Below, in pieces: positions 30,226-40,600 of a stretch of 49,125 nucleotides of DNA (its first letter is position 1; each line of letters begins with the position of its first letter). The position numbers and the translations under genes were made by a program. The notes under the pieces are model-generated. The model made no database searches. It saw only the letters and a program-made list of their open reading frames with translations, and was not told the origin of the DNA. The DNA lies in NCBI RefSeq assembly GCF_000365305.1, contig NZ_CM001841.1:2246770-2295894 (forward strand). The letters are read 5' to 3'. This DNA is from Dickeya dianthicola NCPPB 453. Lineage in GTDB: Bacteria > Pseudomonadota > Gammaproteobacteria > Enterobacterales > Enterobacteriaceae.

Positions 30226-30266
30226 AGAAAAAAAGCAGGTTCTGGCCGCAGAAACGGCAAGAACCT
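30226..30266 (-). terminator. Rho-independent terminator of dbpA
   Basis: An interrupted stem (AGGTTCT/AGAACCT with inner GCCG/CGGC) is followed on the minus strand by a T run (A7 at 30228-30234 on the plus strand). It lies about 60 bp after the dbpA stop. Confidence 0.75.
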
Positions 30267-30327
30267 TCATATGTCTCAGTTAGCAAAGATCCGTCGACCC
30301 GTGGCGAGATTTATTTTCGCCATCACC

Positions 30328-31701
30328 TCACTTCAGCAACCTGACTTTCACCGCCTTCCCTTTAATTTTCCCCTGCTGCAATTGCTTCCACACGTGGCGC
30401 GCCACCGACTGCTTCACCGCCACATACGCGTGCATCGGGTGAATCGCAATCTTACCGATATCCGCGCCATCCAGCCCCATGTCGCCGGTTAACGCGCCCA
30501 GAATATCGCCCGGGCGCATTTTGGCTTTCTTGCCGCCGTCGATGCATAGCGTCGCCATCGTGGCCTCCAGCGGGGTGATGTGCAGTCCGGTCGGCAGCGG
30601 ATGCCAGTTGAGTTTCATATTCAGCATCTCTTCCAGCGCATTGGCACGCTGGGCTTCTTCCGGCGCGCAAAGGCTGATGGCCAGCCCGCTTTCACCGGCG
30701 CGGGCGGTACGGCCGATGCGGTGAACATGTACCTCGGGATCCCACGACAGTTCGTAGTTAATCACCATCTCCAGCGCTTTGATATCCAGCCCGCGCGCGG
30801 CAACGTCGGTTGCCACCAACACACGGCTGCTACCGTTAGCGAAGCGCACCAGCGTCTGGTCGCGGTCACGCTGTTCCATGTCGCCGTGCAGCGCCAGCAC
30901 GCTCTGGTTACTGTCGGTCAGGGCATCGTATACCGCCTGACAGTCTTTTTTGGTATTGCAGAACACCACGCAGGAAGCGGGTTGTTCGCGGCTCAGCAAT
31001 TTTTGCAGCAGATCGAGTTTGCCGTTGCGGGAGACTTCATAGAACTGCTGTTCAACCGCCGGCAGTTCATCCACCGAGTCGATGGCAATGGTCAGCGGAT
31101 CGCGCTGAATACGATGACTGATGGCGGCAATGGCATCCGGCCAGGTGGCGGAAAACAGCAGCGTCTGACGCTGGGCGGGTATGTGGCCGATAATCTCGTT
31201 GATGGCGTCGGCAAAGCCCATATCGAGCATCCGATCCGCTTCATCCAGCACCAGCGTCTGCAAGGCATCGAAGCTTATGGTGTCCTTTTTCAGGTGATCC
31301 AGCAGTCGGCCCGGCGTGGCGACAATAATATGGGGGGCGTGAATCAGCGAGTCACGTTGGATACTGAACGGCACACCGCCGCACAGCGCCAGCACCTTGA
31401 TGTTCGGCATATAACGAGCCAGACGACGCAGTTCGTTTGCTACCTGATCGGCGAGTTCACGGGTTGGGCACAGCACCAGCGACTGGGTGTTGAACTGCCC
31501 GGCGTCAAGGTGCTGTAACAAGCCCAGACCGAAAGCCGCGGTTTTGCCGCTGCCGGTTTTCGCCTGCGCACGGACGTCTTTTCCTGCGAGGATAGCCGGT
31601 AACGCCGCAGCCTGAATCGGGGTCATGGTCAGGTAACCCAGCTCGTTAAGGGTGGTGAGTAGTTCCGCAGGAAGCGCGTTAAGTTCAGCAAATGAGGTCA
31701 C
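30328..31701 (-). CDS. dbpA: ATP-dependent RNA helicase DbpA
   Basis: DEAD-box helicase acting on 23S rRNA helix 92 during large-subunit assembly. The 457-aa protein has motif I AKTGSGKTAAFG, motif II LDEADRMLDMGF, motif III SATW, and the C-terminal motifs VLVATDVAARGLD and HRIGRTARAGE. The C-terminal RNA-binding domain (GGKKAKMRPGDILGALTG to HPMHAYVAVK) is the DbpA-specific part that recognises 23S rRNA. It marks the right border of the accessory island. Confidence 0.95.
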   Translation of the reverse strand: MTSFAELNALPAELLTTLNELGYLTMTPIQAAALPAILAGKDVRAQAKTGSGKTAAFGLGLLQHLDAGQFNTQSLVLCPTRELADQVANELRRLARYMPNIKVLALCGGVPFSIQRDSLIHAPHIIVATPGRLLDHLKKDTISFDALQTLVLDEADRMLDMGFADAINEIIGHIPAQRQTLLFSATWPDAIAAISHRIQRDPLTIAIDSVDELPAVEQQFYEVSRNGKLDLLQKLLSREQPASCVVFCNTKKDCQAVYDALTDSNQSVLALHGDMEQRDRDQTLVRFANGSSRVLVATDVAARGLDIKALEMVINYELSWDPEVHVHRIGRTARAGESGLAISLCAPEEAQRANALEEMLNMKLNWHPLPTGLHITPLEATMATLCIDGGKKAKMRPGDILGALTGDMGLDGADIGKIAIHPMHAYVAVKQSVARHVWKQLQQGKIKGKAVKVRLLK

Positions 31702-31939
31702 GGTGAAAATTCCAGATGAAATAAGCCGACAATGATACCATCCCTTTCCTGCCGCGCCGTGAGGAGTTTTTACCGGTTCAGGACGCTGAATGATGTACGG
31801 GAAATCACGGAACGCAGGCTGAATGAATTAACCGCGAGCGTTTCCGTTTCCCCCTGAATAACCTGACGCCAGCAGAATACCAACTGATGCCTGAAGGCCC
31901 GGAAACATCAAAAAGTGAGTGGAGCTAACCGCGGTGTGG

Positions 31940-33985
31940 TTATTCCACCAACCCGCTTACCCGTAACACCCGCCGACCGACCGCCTCCGCCAGCACCGTA
32001 CTGTGCTCCCCCACGCAGCCAAGGCTGAAAGCGTGTTTGGCACGGGTAATGCCGGTGTAGACCAGTTCGCGGGTCAGGACTGGGCTTAAGCAATCCGGCA
32101 GCAGCAAGGCGGTGTGCGCGAATTCCGACCCCTGCGATTTATGCACCGTCATGGCGAACACCGTTTCCACTGCGGACAATCGCCCCGGCAGCACCCAGCG
32201 GATGCCCGATGAGCCATCGCCGGCGGGAAACGCCACCCGGGTGACCCATGCCCGTGAGCCGTCCGGCTGGAGCAGCGGCACCGGTAGGGTGATGCCGATA
32301 TCGCCGTTCATCAGCCGCTGGCTATAATCGTTGCGGGTCACCATCACCGGTCGCCCCGGATACCAGCCTTGCCAAGCCGCCAGCAAGCCGTCCCGATACA
32401 GCAGATGGGCGATGCGCTCATTCATACTGTCAACGCCCCACGGCCCGTTACGCAACGCACACAGCAGTTGGAACTGACCGAAAGCGTCCAGAATCTGCGC
32501 CGCCCAGTGATCAAACTCGCTTTGCGGCGCCGTCAGATCCGGTTGCGTCGCCACCATCCGGCGCAAGTAGTCGCCGTAGCCCACCGGCGCCGCCGCGTGC
32601 GGCTGAGAAGCGAATCGACCGGCAGCGCCGTCAATCACCCATTCGCGCAGCGCGCGGTTATCGTTCGCCGTCAACGTCAGGCGCGCCAGGTCGGCATACC
32701 CGTGTTGCCAGACCGCCGCCAGCGCTGCCGCATCGCCGTCATTCACCGCCTCCGCCAGTTGGCCGATGCCGCTGTCGGCGCCGAAGCGGTAGCTGTGGCG
32801 CAGCATGGCGATGGATTGATCCAGCGCGCTGCCGTGCGGGTCGAGCAGCGCATCGTCCGGCGCGTCCCCCGCCACGTCCCTTAGCCAGTCGCGGGTCTGC
32901 GGCAGGTAGTGCCCCTGCGCGGCACGCCGGCACAGTTCGCCCATCAACGCGCCGGCTTCCACCGACGCCAATTGATCCTTGTCGCCCAGCAAAATCAGGC
33001 GGGATCGGGCCGGCATCGCCGCCAGCAGCGCCGCCATCATCTCCAGATCCACCATTGATGCCTCATCCACCACCAGCACATCCAGCATCAGCGGGTTATC
33101 GGCGTGGTGGCGGAAATGCCGGGTATCCGGCCGGCTGCCCAGCAGGCGGTGCAACGTCACCACCTCGCTGTTGATGTGCTCCCGGATGGCCTCGCCCTGC
33201 GCCAGCCCATCCAGCGTCAGGCCGGCAATGGCCCCGGCAATCGACTCGTTCAGGCGGGCCGCCGCCTTGCCGGTGGGCGCCGCCAGCCGAATACGCAACG
33301 GTTTGCCGTGCTGTTCCAGCGCCAGCGATTGCAACAGCGCCAGCAGTTTCACCACGGTGGTGGTTTTTCCGGTACCCGGCCCGCCGGTGATAATGCTAAA
33401 GGCGCTGCCCGCCGCCAACGCACAGGCCAGTTTCTGCCAGTTGGCAGCGCCGGCCGCGTCGCCAGGAAACAGCGCATCCAGCCGCTGACGCAGCGCCGCC
33501 GGCGCTATCGCCGCCCGCAACACATGGTTTTGTTTCAATTGCTGCGTGATGGCGTGGCGCACATCCTGCTCGTACCGCCAGTAGCGGCGCAGATAAAGAC
33601 GCGCGCCGACCAGCACCAGCGGCGTGCTGCCTTCCCCCGACGATACCAACTGCGGCTGTTGCAACGCCGCCTGCCAGGCCGACAGGGTAACGCCCGCCAG
33701 CACCGCCGCCGGGCGCGCTATCTTACGGTTTTCGCTACGATCGCCTTCCGGCGGCAACGCCAGCGAAAACCCGCTGTCGGCAAGCGTGGCCGCCAGATCG
33801 AGGCACACATGCCCACGCCCAAGCTGATAGCTAACCAGCGCCGCGCCCAGCAGCAGCAAGGGCGGCGCATCAGGACATTCCTGATGCAGAAACCGCACCA
33901 ACGCCCGATCCAGCTCGCGCAACCAGCCGCAGTCAACCCATTGATCCAACAACGGGGTTACGTCGTCATGACGGGTCATGTTCAT
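31940..33985 (-). CDS. recD: Exodeoxyribonuclease V subunit RecD
   Basis: 5'-3' helicase subunit of RecBCD, the end-processing enzyme for double-strand-break repair. The 681-aa protein is longer than the 608 aa of E. coli RecD. Walker A is IITGGPGTGKTTT (residues 198-210) and Walker B is VLVVDEASMVDLEM; the C-terminal SF1 motif VFAMTVHKSQGSEF and the ending YTGITRAK are present. The start overlaps the recB stop by 4 bp. The gene downstream is dbpA, not argA as in E. coli. Confidence 0.93.
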   Translation of the reverse strand: MNMTRHDDVTPLLDQWVDCGWLRELDRALVRFLHQECPDAPPLLLLGAALVSYQLGRGHVCLDLAATLADSGFSLALPPEGDRSENRKIARPAAVLAGVTLSAWQAALQQPQLVSSGEGSTPLVLVGARLYLRRYWRYEQDVRHAITQQLKQNHVLRAAIAPAALRQRLDALFPGDAAGAANWQKLACALAAGSAFSIITGGPGTGKTTTVVKLLALLQSLALEQHGKPLRIRLAAPTGKAAARLNESIAGAIAGLTLDGLAQGEAIREHINSEVVTLHRLLGSRPDTRHFRHHADNPLMLDVLVVDEASMVDLEMMAALLAAMPARSRLILLGDKDQLASVEAGALMGELCRRAAQGHYLPQTRDWLRDVAGDAPDDALLDPHGSALDQSIAMLRHSYRFGADSGIGQLAEAVNDGDAAALAAVWQHGYADLARLTLTANDNRALREWVIDGAAGRFASQPHAAAPVGYGDYLRRMVATQPDLTAPQSEFDHWAAQILDAFGQFQLLCALRNGPWGVDSMNERIAHLLYRDGLLAAWQGWYPGRPVMVTRNDYSQRLMNGDIGITLPVPLLQPDGSRAWVTRVAFPAGDGSSGIRWVLPGRLSAVETVFAMTVHKSQGSEFAHTALLLPDCLSPVLTRELVYTGITRAKHAFSLGCVGEHSTVLAEAVGRRVLRVSGLVE

Positions 33986-36900
33986 GCCGTCGCCTCCGTT
34001 TCGCCGCTAAACAGGCGCTCCAGCGCCTCCATCAGCGCCCAGTCCGGCCGTTGCGCGAACACGCCGCCGCCCGGCGCCTGACTGCTGCGCAAGAACAGGT
34101 ATAACGCGCCGCCGACGTGACGGTCGTAGTCGTAATCCGGCAGGCGAGACTTGAGTAAGCGGTGCAGCGCAAACAGATACAGCGCCAGTTGCAAGTCGTA
34201 ACGGTGATCCAGCATGGCGCGCGCCATACGCGGTGGGTCATAGTCGGCGGCATCCGCCCCCAGCCAGTTGGATTTGTAGTCCAGCACGTAGTAGCGCCCC
34301 TGATGTTCAAACACCAAATCGATAAACCCTTTCAGCATGCCGTTAAGCTGTTCGCGCATCAGCACCGCTCGCGGTTCGCCCGCCAGCGTGGCGGCGCTGA
34401 CCTGTTGATCCAACACCTGGGTGTCAACCTGACTGAGCGCAAACCAGAACTCCATTTCCACCTGATACTGCGTCAGCCCGGCCAGCGACACCGCGCTGCC
34501 GGGTGATGTTGGCAGCGCCAGCGGCTGGCTGAGCAGCGCCATCAGCCAGTCGGTGAGCATCGGTATCCACTGTGTCCAGCCTTGCCGGTTACAGCGCCGC
34601 GCCACCTGATCTTCCACCCTGTGCCTCTCCGCCGCCAGCGCGGCGAAGCCCTCTTTTCCAGCCCACTCCAGCAAGCCGTGCAGAAAACTGCCCGGCGCCG
34701 CCCCGCGTGGAAAACTGTACATATCAAGACCGGCCGGCAACGGCGGCAGATGCTCCGCGAACGCCTGCGGTTCGCTAAAGGTTTCCTGCTGCGCGCTCTG
34801 CACTTCGGGCACATCGCCCGACGGCTCGCGAAACTCGCGGTAATGCCCCTCCGGCGCCAGCTGTAACCCGGAATAGCTGGTGATGCGCCAGCGGTGACGG
34901 CGCATGTCCGGCAGCAGCGGCTCCTGCCCCAACGCCGGCGTATCCTGTTCAGCGCGATAAATGTCATCGTCCATCTCCGGCAGCGGCGCCATCCGGCTGT
35001 GCGCGCCGCACCAGGCCGATAGCGGTTGCGCCAGCTGCGCCGGCTCCAGCGGCTCGCCGGCGCCGAGCAGGTAGCCGGGCGCGCTTTTCTCCAGCTCTTT
35101 TAGCGGCGCCATGCCAAGCCACAGGGCGTAGCGGGCGCGGGTCAGCGCCACATAAAATTTACGCAGGTCCTCACCCAGCCGTTCATGGTCGGCGCGCTGC
35201 ACCGCCTCGTCGCTGGCGGTCAGTTCAAGGCGCGGCTGCCCGTCGTCGTCATGATATTTCAACGGCACATCCCGCTGGTTAACGGCACGAAACGCGCAGG
35301 CAAACGGCAGAAATACCAGCGGATACTCCAGCCCTTTGGACTTGTGGACGGTCACCACCTTGACCAGATCGGCATCGCTTTCCAGCCGCAGCTTCAGGGT
35401 GTCGCCGCCGGGGTTATCCGCCTGGCACTGCTCCGCCAGATAACGGATCAGCGCGTGTTCGCCGTCCAGATGCACGCTGGCCTGTTGCAGCAACTCCGAC
35501 AGGTGCAACACATCGGTCAGCGCGCGAGCGTTATCGGCGGCCAGCAACCGGCGCGGCACATCGAACTCCCACATCAGCCGCCGCAGCATCGGCAACACGC
35601 CCTGCTGTCGCCAGCAACTCTGGTAGCGAACAAACTGCATCACCCGGCGTTCCCACTCCTGCTCGTCGTGGTTTAGGCGGTCAAGCGCCTGCCAGCTCAG
35701 CCCCAGTAAAGGGGTCGCCAGCGCGGCGCGCAGCAGCCGATCGTTCTCCGGGTCGGCGCAGGCCGCCAACCAGCAGTGCAGTTCGCCGGCCTGCGGACTG
35801 TCGAAGACCGACTCCCGGTCCGACAGATACACGCTGCGCACGCCGCGGGCGGACAGTTGCGCGCGCACCGCCATCGCTTCGCGCCCGGTATTGACCAGCA
35901 CCGCCATGTCCCCCGGCCGTACCGGGCGCAGCGCCTGCCCCGGTACGGCAAAACCGGCCCGGCCTTGCCCGCCGAGTTGCAGCAGCCGCACCATTTCGCG
36001 GGCGCAACCGGCGGCCATGCGCTGGCGGTACTCCGCCGACGACAGCGGCTGGTCCGTCGCCAGCGTCCAGCAGGTCAGCGCCGCGGCGGCGGCGCCCTCC
36101 AGTATCCACGCCTCGTCGCGTCCGTTGGCCTGCACCGGCAAAAACGGCACCGGATTGCCGCCGTCCGGCTGGCGAAACAGAAACGCCCCCGCGCCGTCGG
36201 CACGGTTTTCCGCCTGCATAAACACCTGATTGACGGCGCCGACCATCGCCTGCGTGGATCGGAAGTTAGTGCCCAGCGTGTAATGTCGCCCGTCGGTATC
36301 GCGGCGGGCGCGTAAATAGGTGTAGATATCGGCGCCGCGAAACGCGTAAATCGCCTGTTTCGGGTCGCCGATCAGGATCAGCCCCTGCTGCGGATCGTTG
36401 TCCGCCACCCGGTACAGGGTATCGAAAATGCGGTATTGCAGCGGATCGGTGTCCTGAAACTCGTCGATCATCGCCACCGGGAACTGACGGCGAATCCGCT
36501 GCGCCAGCCGCTCGCCGTTGTCGCCGCGCAACGCGGCATCCAGCCGGGTCAGCAGGTCCTGAAACCCCATTTGCGCCCGGCTCTCTTGCTCGTGGCGAAA
36601 GCGCTGGCTGACCCAGCGGCAGGCATGTCGCAACAATTGACTGCGCGGCTCCGGCAAGTCGCTCAACTGCTGCTGTAACGCCTCCATCGCGGTCAATGCC
36701 GGGTGCTGCGGCGTCTCTTCCGGCACTTTCCAGCACTCCCGCAACCCTTGCGGGGTCAGCCGCGTCCAGCCGGTGCCGATATCCAGCGTCGTCTCATCGC
36801 TGGCGGCCCAGTGTTGCAGTTTGTCCAGCCACGCCTCGAAATAGCGGGCCTGCAGCTTGCGGCCGTCCGCCTTTTTCTGTGCCACCGCCGCGTTGAGCAA

Positions 36901-37671
36901 ATCACGCAGCTCGCCGCACCACTGCGGCCAGGGCGCTTTCAGCGTGGTCAACTGCCGCGTTTTTTCTTCGCGGACCGCGCTGAAAATCTGCGCGGGCAGG
37001 TCGTCGATGCCAATCTCGTCGGCATACTCCAGCAACGGCGTCACGCTGCGATAAAAATGTTCCGGCGACGACCAGCTATCGCGCAGTTCCAGCACATCGC
37101 GGGCATCAAGCGGGAAAAAGAACGTGCGCCAGTAATCGCGCACCACCTCCAGCAGCACGTCACTCTGGTCGGTTTCCAGCGTCTGGTTAAACAAGCTGCC
37201 GCTGTCAAACGCATGTTCGCCCAGCATCCGGTTACACCAGCCGTGGATGGTGGACACCGCCGCTTCGTCCATCCATTCGGCGGCCAGTTGCAATTTGCGC
37301 GCGCAGGCCGGCCATTGTTCCGGCGGGTAGTCGGCACGCAGTGCGCGCAGCAGCGGATCGGCCTCGTCCTCTTTGCCATCCTTGCCATCTTTGCCATCCG
37401 GCTGAAAGTAGCCGGCCGCCTGTGCCAGCCGGGCGCGAATACGGTCGCGCAGCTCGCGGGTGGCGGCATCGGTAAAGGTCACCACCAGAATGTCCGGTGG
37501 ATTGAGCGGGCGGGAGAACGCCTGTTCGCCGCCGTGCCCCAGCACCAAGCGCACATACAGCATGGCGATGGTGAAGGTTTTGCCGGTGCCGGCGCTGGCT
37601 TCGATTAGCCGGCTGCCGGCGAGCGGAAAGCGCAGCACATCCAGCGGAGAAGGTAACGCACGCGCCGTCAT
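33982..37671 (-). CDS. recB: Exodeoxyribonuclease V subunit RecB
   Basis: 3'-5' helicase and nuclease subunit of RecBCD. The 1229-aa protein has the Walker A ASAGTGKTFTIAMLY near residue 27, MIDEFQDTDPLQYRIFD (motif II), VVTVHKSKGLEYPLVFLPF (motif V/VI region), and the C-terminal nuclease motif VLDYKSNWLG with catalytic Asp1131 and Lys1133. An in-frame run of short repeats (DGKDGKDGKED, near residue 95) is unusual and may be slippage-prone. It overlaps recC upstream and recD downstream by 4 bp each; no ptrA lies between recC and recB. Confidence 0.94.
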   Translation of the reverse strand: MTARALPSPLDVLRFPLAGSRLIEASAGTGKTFTIAMLYVRLVLGHGGEQAFSRPLNPPDILVVTFTDAATRELRDRIRARLAQAAGYFQPDGKDGKDGKEDEADPLLRALRADYPPEQWPACARKLQLAAEWMDEAAVSTIHGWCNRMLGEHAFDSGSLFNQTLETDQSDVLLEVVRDYWRTFFFPLDARDVLELRDSWSSPEHFYRSVTPLLEYADEIGIDDLPAQIFSAVREEKTRQLTTLKAPWPQWCGELRDLLNAAVAQKKADGRKLQARYFEAWLDKLQHWAASDETTLDIGTGWTRLTPQGLRECWKVPEETPQHPALTAMEALQQQLSDLPEPRSQLLRHACRWVSQRFRHEQESRAQMGFQDLLTRLDAALRGDNGERLAQRIRRQFPVAMIDEFQDTDPLQYRIFDTLYRVADNDPQQGLILIGDPKQAIYAFRGADIYTYLRARRDTDGRHYTLGTNFRSTQAMVGAVNQVFMQAENRADGAGAFLFRQPDGGNPVPFLPVQANGRDEAWILEGAAAAALTCWTLATDQPLSSAEYRQRMAAGCAREMVRLLQLGGQGRAGFAVPGQALRPVRPGDMAVLVNTGREAMAVRAQLSARGVRSVYLSDRESVFDSPQAGELHCWLAACADPENDRLLRAALATPLLGLSWQALDRLNHDEQEWERRVMQFVRYQSCWRQQGVLPMLRRLMWEFDVPRRLLAADNARALTDVLHLSELLQQASVHLDGEHALIRYLAEQCQADNPGGDTLKLRLESDADLVKVVTVHKSKGLEYPLVFLPFACAFRAVNQRDVPLKYHDDDGQPRLELTASDEAVQRADHERLGEDLRKFYVALTRARYALWLGMAPLKELEKSAPGYLLGAGEPLEPAQLAQPLSAWCGAHSRMAPLPEMDDDIYRAEQDTPALGQEPLLPDMRRHRWRITSYSGLQLAPEGHYREFREPSGDVPEVQSAQQETFSEPQAFAEHLPPLPAGLDMYSFPRGAAPGSFLHGLLEWAGKEGFAALAAERHRVEDQVARRCNRQGWTQWIPMLTDWLMALLSQPLALPTSPGSAVSLAGLTQYQVEMEFWFALSQVDTQVLDQQVSAATLAGEPRAVLMREQLNGMLKGFIDLVFEHQGRYYVLDYKSNWLGADAADYDPPRMARAMLDHRYDLQLALYLFALHRLLKSRLPDYDYDRHVGGALYLFLRSSQAPGGGVFAQRPDWALMEALERLFSGETEATA

Positions 37672-40600
37672 GACTGGCCTCCTGATTTTTTATTTTTCAC
37701 CGACGCCGCTTTCAGCGTCAGGGACAGCGGCGCCAGCAGTTGCTGTGCCCAACGGGCGAACTCGCCGTTGGCCCACAGTTGGTCGAAACTCGGGTAAGCC
37801 CGAGCCAGATAGGCGTTAGACGCCGATTCGGCAAACTTGCGGTTGGCCGGGTCGTGTTCTTCATAGCACTGACGCGCCGCTTTGCCCGCCTCGCCGTCCG
37901 GCGGTTGTTCCGGTTCTCCGCCCGCCTCCAGCCAGCGGAACCCGGTTTTCACCGCCAGCGGCAGCGGGTAGCGCATCCCCTCCCGCCAGGCATCAATCAG
38001 CGCCTGCCAGTAGGCTTTCGCCTGCTCAGGCTCCAGCGCCGGCAGGTACACGGTGCCGTTCTTGCTGACCAGCGTGCTGTGCAACGGTTGCCCGCCCAGG
38101 TGCCCGGCCAGATGCGCCACCCAGAACGGCACCAGCTTGTCGAGGCGATAACTGCGACGCGTGGGATGCAGCAACCCACCGCTTTCCAGCACCAGCCGGC
38201 AGCGGTTGCCCTGCCCGTCGGTGCGCAGCTCGTTCAGCCAGTCTTCCAGCGGTAAGTCGGGCAGCGACAGCGGCTCGTCAGGCGCCGGTTCAGGCCATGT
38301 TTCCCGTTCTTGTTCGTAACGGGTGAACAGGTCCGCCATCGGCTCCGCCAAATCCTGCTCCAGCACCGCGGTAAAACCGCCCGGCGCCAGTTCGCCGCGC
38401 CGGGCGATGCGCGCCAGTTGTTCCGTCAGCGCCTGCTCGCGGGGGATGCGCTGGTGTAACGCCGCTTTCTGCACCTGAATCAGCTCGTGTTGCAGGCGCC
38501 AGTTTTCCAGCGCGTCGATAGCAAACGGCTCCTGATCCTGACTGGTGGCGTCTTCCTGTTCGAACCAGACGTTAAGCCGCAGCCGGAAGAAGCTGCGCAC
38601 CGGGTCGCGGGCAAAATCCGCCAGTTGGCGCAGCGTCAACACGCCATCCTGCCGATACTCGTCCAACGCGGCATCCGTCGCCGGGGCGTGTTGCGGCAGC
38701 AGACCGGCGCGCCATTCGCGGGCATAGCTGAACAACGGGCTGCCGGCGGTAAAATAATCCGGGCTGAATGGCTGCAACCGGTGTTCCACCGTTAACGCGG
38801 GCAACACATCCTGCCCATCGGCGGTCCGCCAGCCGTTGCTCAGATGATCGCGCAATTGCGCCACCAGCACCGAAGGCGGCCGCTCGCTGTTGTCGTGAAT
38901 ACTGCGCCCCACCCAGCTGAGATACAGCCGCTCGCGCGCCGACAACAGCGCCTCCAGAAACAGATAGCGGTCGTCTTCGCGGCGGGAACGGTCGCCGGGG
39001 CGGTAATCCTGCCCCATCAGGTCGAAATCCAGCGGCACCCGGTTGCGGGGGTAATCGCCATCGTTCATGCCCAGCAGGCAGACGTGACGAAACGGGATGG
39101 CGCGCATCGGCATCAGCGTGGCGAAGGTGACGGCGCCCGCAAAAAACGGCTGGGTCAGGCTCGACTGCTCAAACAGCCCCAGCCAGTGCTCCCGCACCAC
39201 CGACAGCGGCAACGCCTGCTCCAGCGCCACCGATTCGCAGGCCTCCAGCCAATTCTGCAACCCTTCATCCAGCTGCAGCAGCATGAAGCCGTCTTCGCCC
39301 TCATCCGCCGCAAAAAACGTGTTCAGCAGCGCGCGTAACCGTTCGCCCCATTGCGCCGGCGTCGCGGGCTGACAGAGCTGTTGCCAGCTGTAATCCAGCC
39401 GGTCGAGCAACAGCGCCAGTTGACCGGCCGGCACCGCATCCAACCCGCCGATTTCATCCAGCGGTTCAATATCTCGCCAGGCGTCGCCGGCGCCCACCGC
39501 GTAGCCCAGCAGCATACGCCGCAGGCCGAAAAACCAGCTGTTCTGTTCCGGCGCGTCGGGCAGGTCGAGACTCTGGCGTTGGCGGGCGTGCAGCCCCCAG
39601 CGCACGTTGGCGGCCCGGATCCAGCGTTGCAGCAACGGCAGGTGCTCGTCGTCGATGGCGAAACGCCGACGTACCGCCGGCACTTCCAGCAAATCCAGCA
39701 CATCGCTGACCGCCACGCGCGATTGCGGCAGATGTAGCAGTTTTTCCAGCGCCGCCAGCAACAGGTTATTCTGGCGCGGCCCGCGATCCGCCACGCTGAA
39801 CGGGATGTAACGCGGGTCTTGCCGGTCGAGCAACCCGAACACCGCCTGAATATGCGGCGCATAGCCGTTAATGTCCGGCACCATCACTATCACATCGCGC
39901 GGGCGCAGCGTCGGGTCGGCGGCAAACGCCGCCAGCAGTTGGTCGTGCAGCACTTCCACTTCGCGCTGCGCGCTATGCGCGACATGAAAACGGATCGAAC
40001 TGTCCTGATGCGGATCGATGGCCGGCCAGCGCGCCCGGCTTTCCGTCAGCGGGCGCAAATCCCGAATGTCTTCCTGCAGCTGATTGAGCAGGCAGCCTTC
40101 GCCGTTGCTGTCGAACAGATCAATGCGTGAAATCAACGGCTGCACCAGCGCTTCGTACTGCTCGCGCTGGTCGTATTCATCCAGCAGGCCGATGTAATCG
40201 CGCCCTTGTTTGCCCCATGCCGCCAGCAACGGGTGGGCGTGTTGATGCAATTCTTCCAGTGCAAGGACATCCGGCATGCCGGGTTTGCGTTGCTGGCGGG
40301 CGCGTTCGGCGCGCAGCAGATCCTTGTCGGCAATGATATTGCCCCAATAGTGCTCGCACGGGTTATGCACGCACATGAATATCTGGGTCCAGCGGCCGAT
40401 GGCCGCCAGCAGTTCCAGCGCCTGCTGCGGCAGCGATGAAATGCCGAACACCATCACCCGGGACGGCAATCCCGCCGGCCGGTCGGCGTCGCCGCGCCGT
40501 TGCACCTCGTCCAGAAAACGCCGGTGCAGCGCCGCACGGCTGGTGCCGGACAGCGCCTCGCCGGTATCCCGCAGCAGCGCCCGCCACAGCAAGGGTTGCC

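Noticed and set aside
19214-30327. Search for CRISPR arrays and tRNA genes or tRNA-associated att sites at the island borders
   Set aside because: No regular repeat-spacer pattern and no cloverleaf-like sequence were seen; the repeats present are ERIC-like palindromes.
32979-37608. Long plus-strand frames antisense to recD and recB (up to about 325 codons)
   Set aside because: They mirror GC-rich codon structure of the real minus-strand genes, are Arg/Gln/His-rich, and have no start signals or domains.
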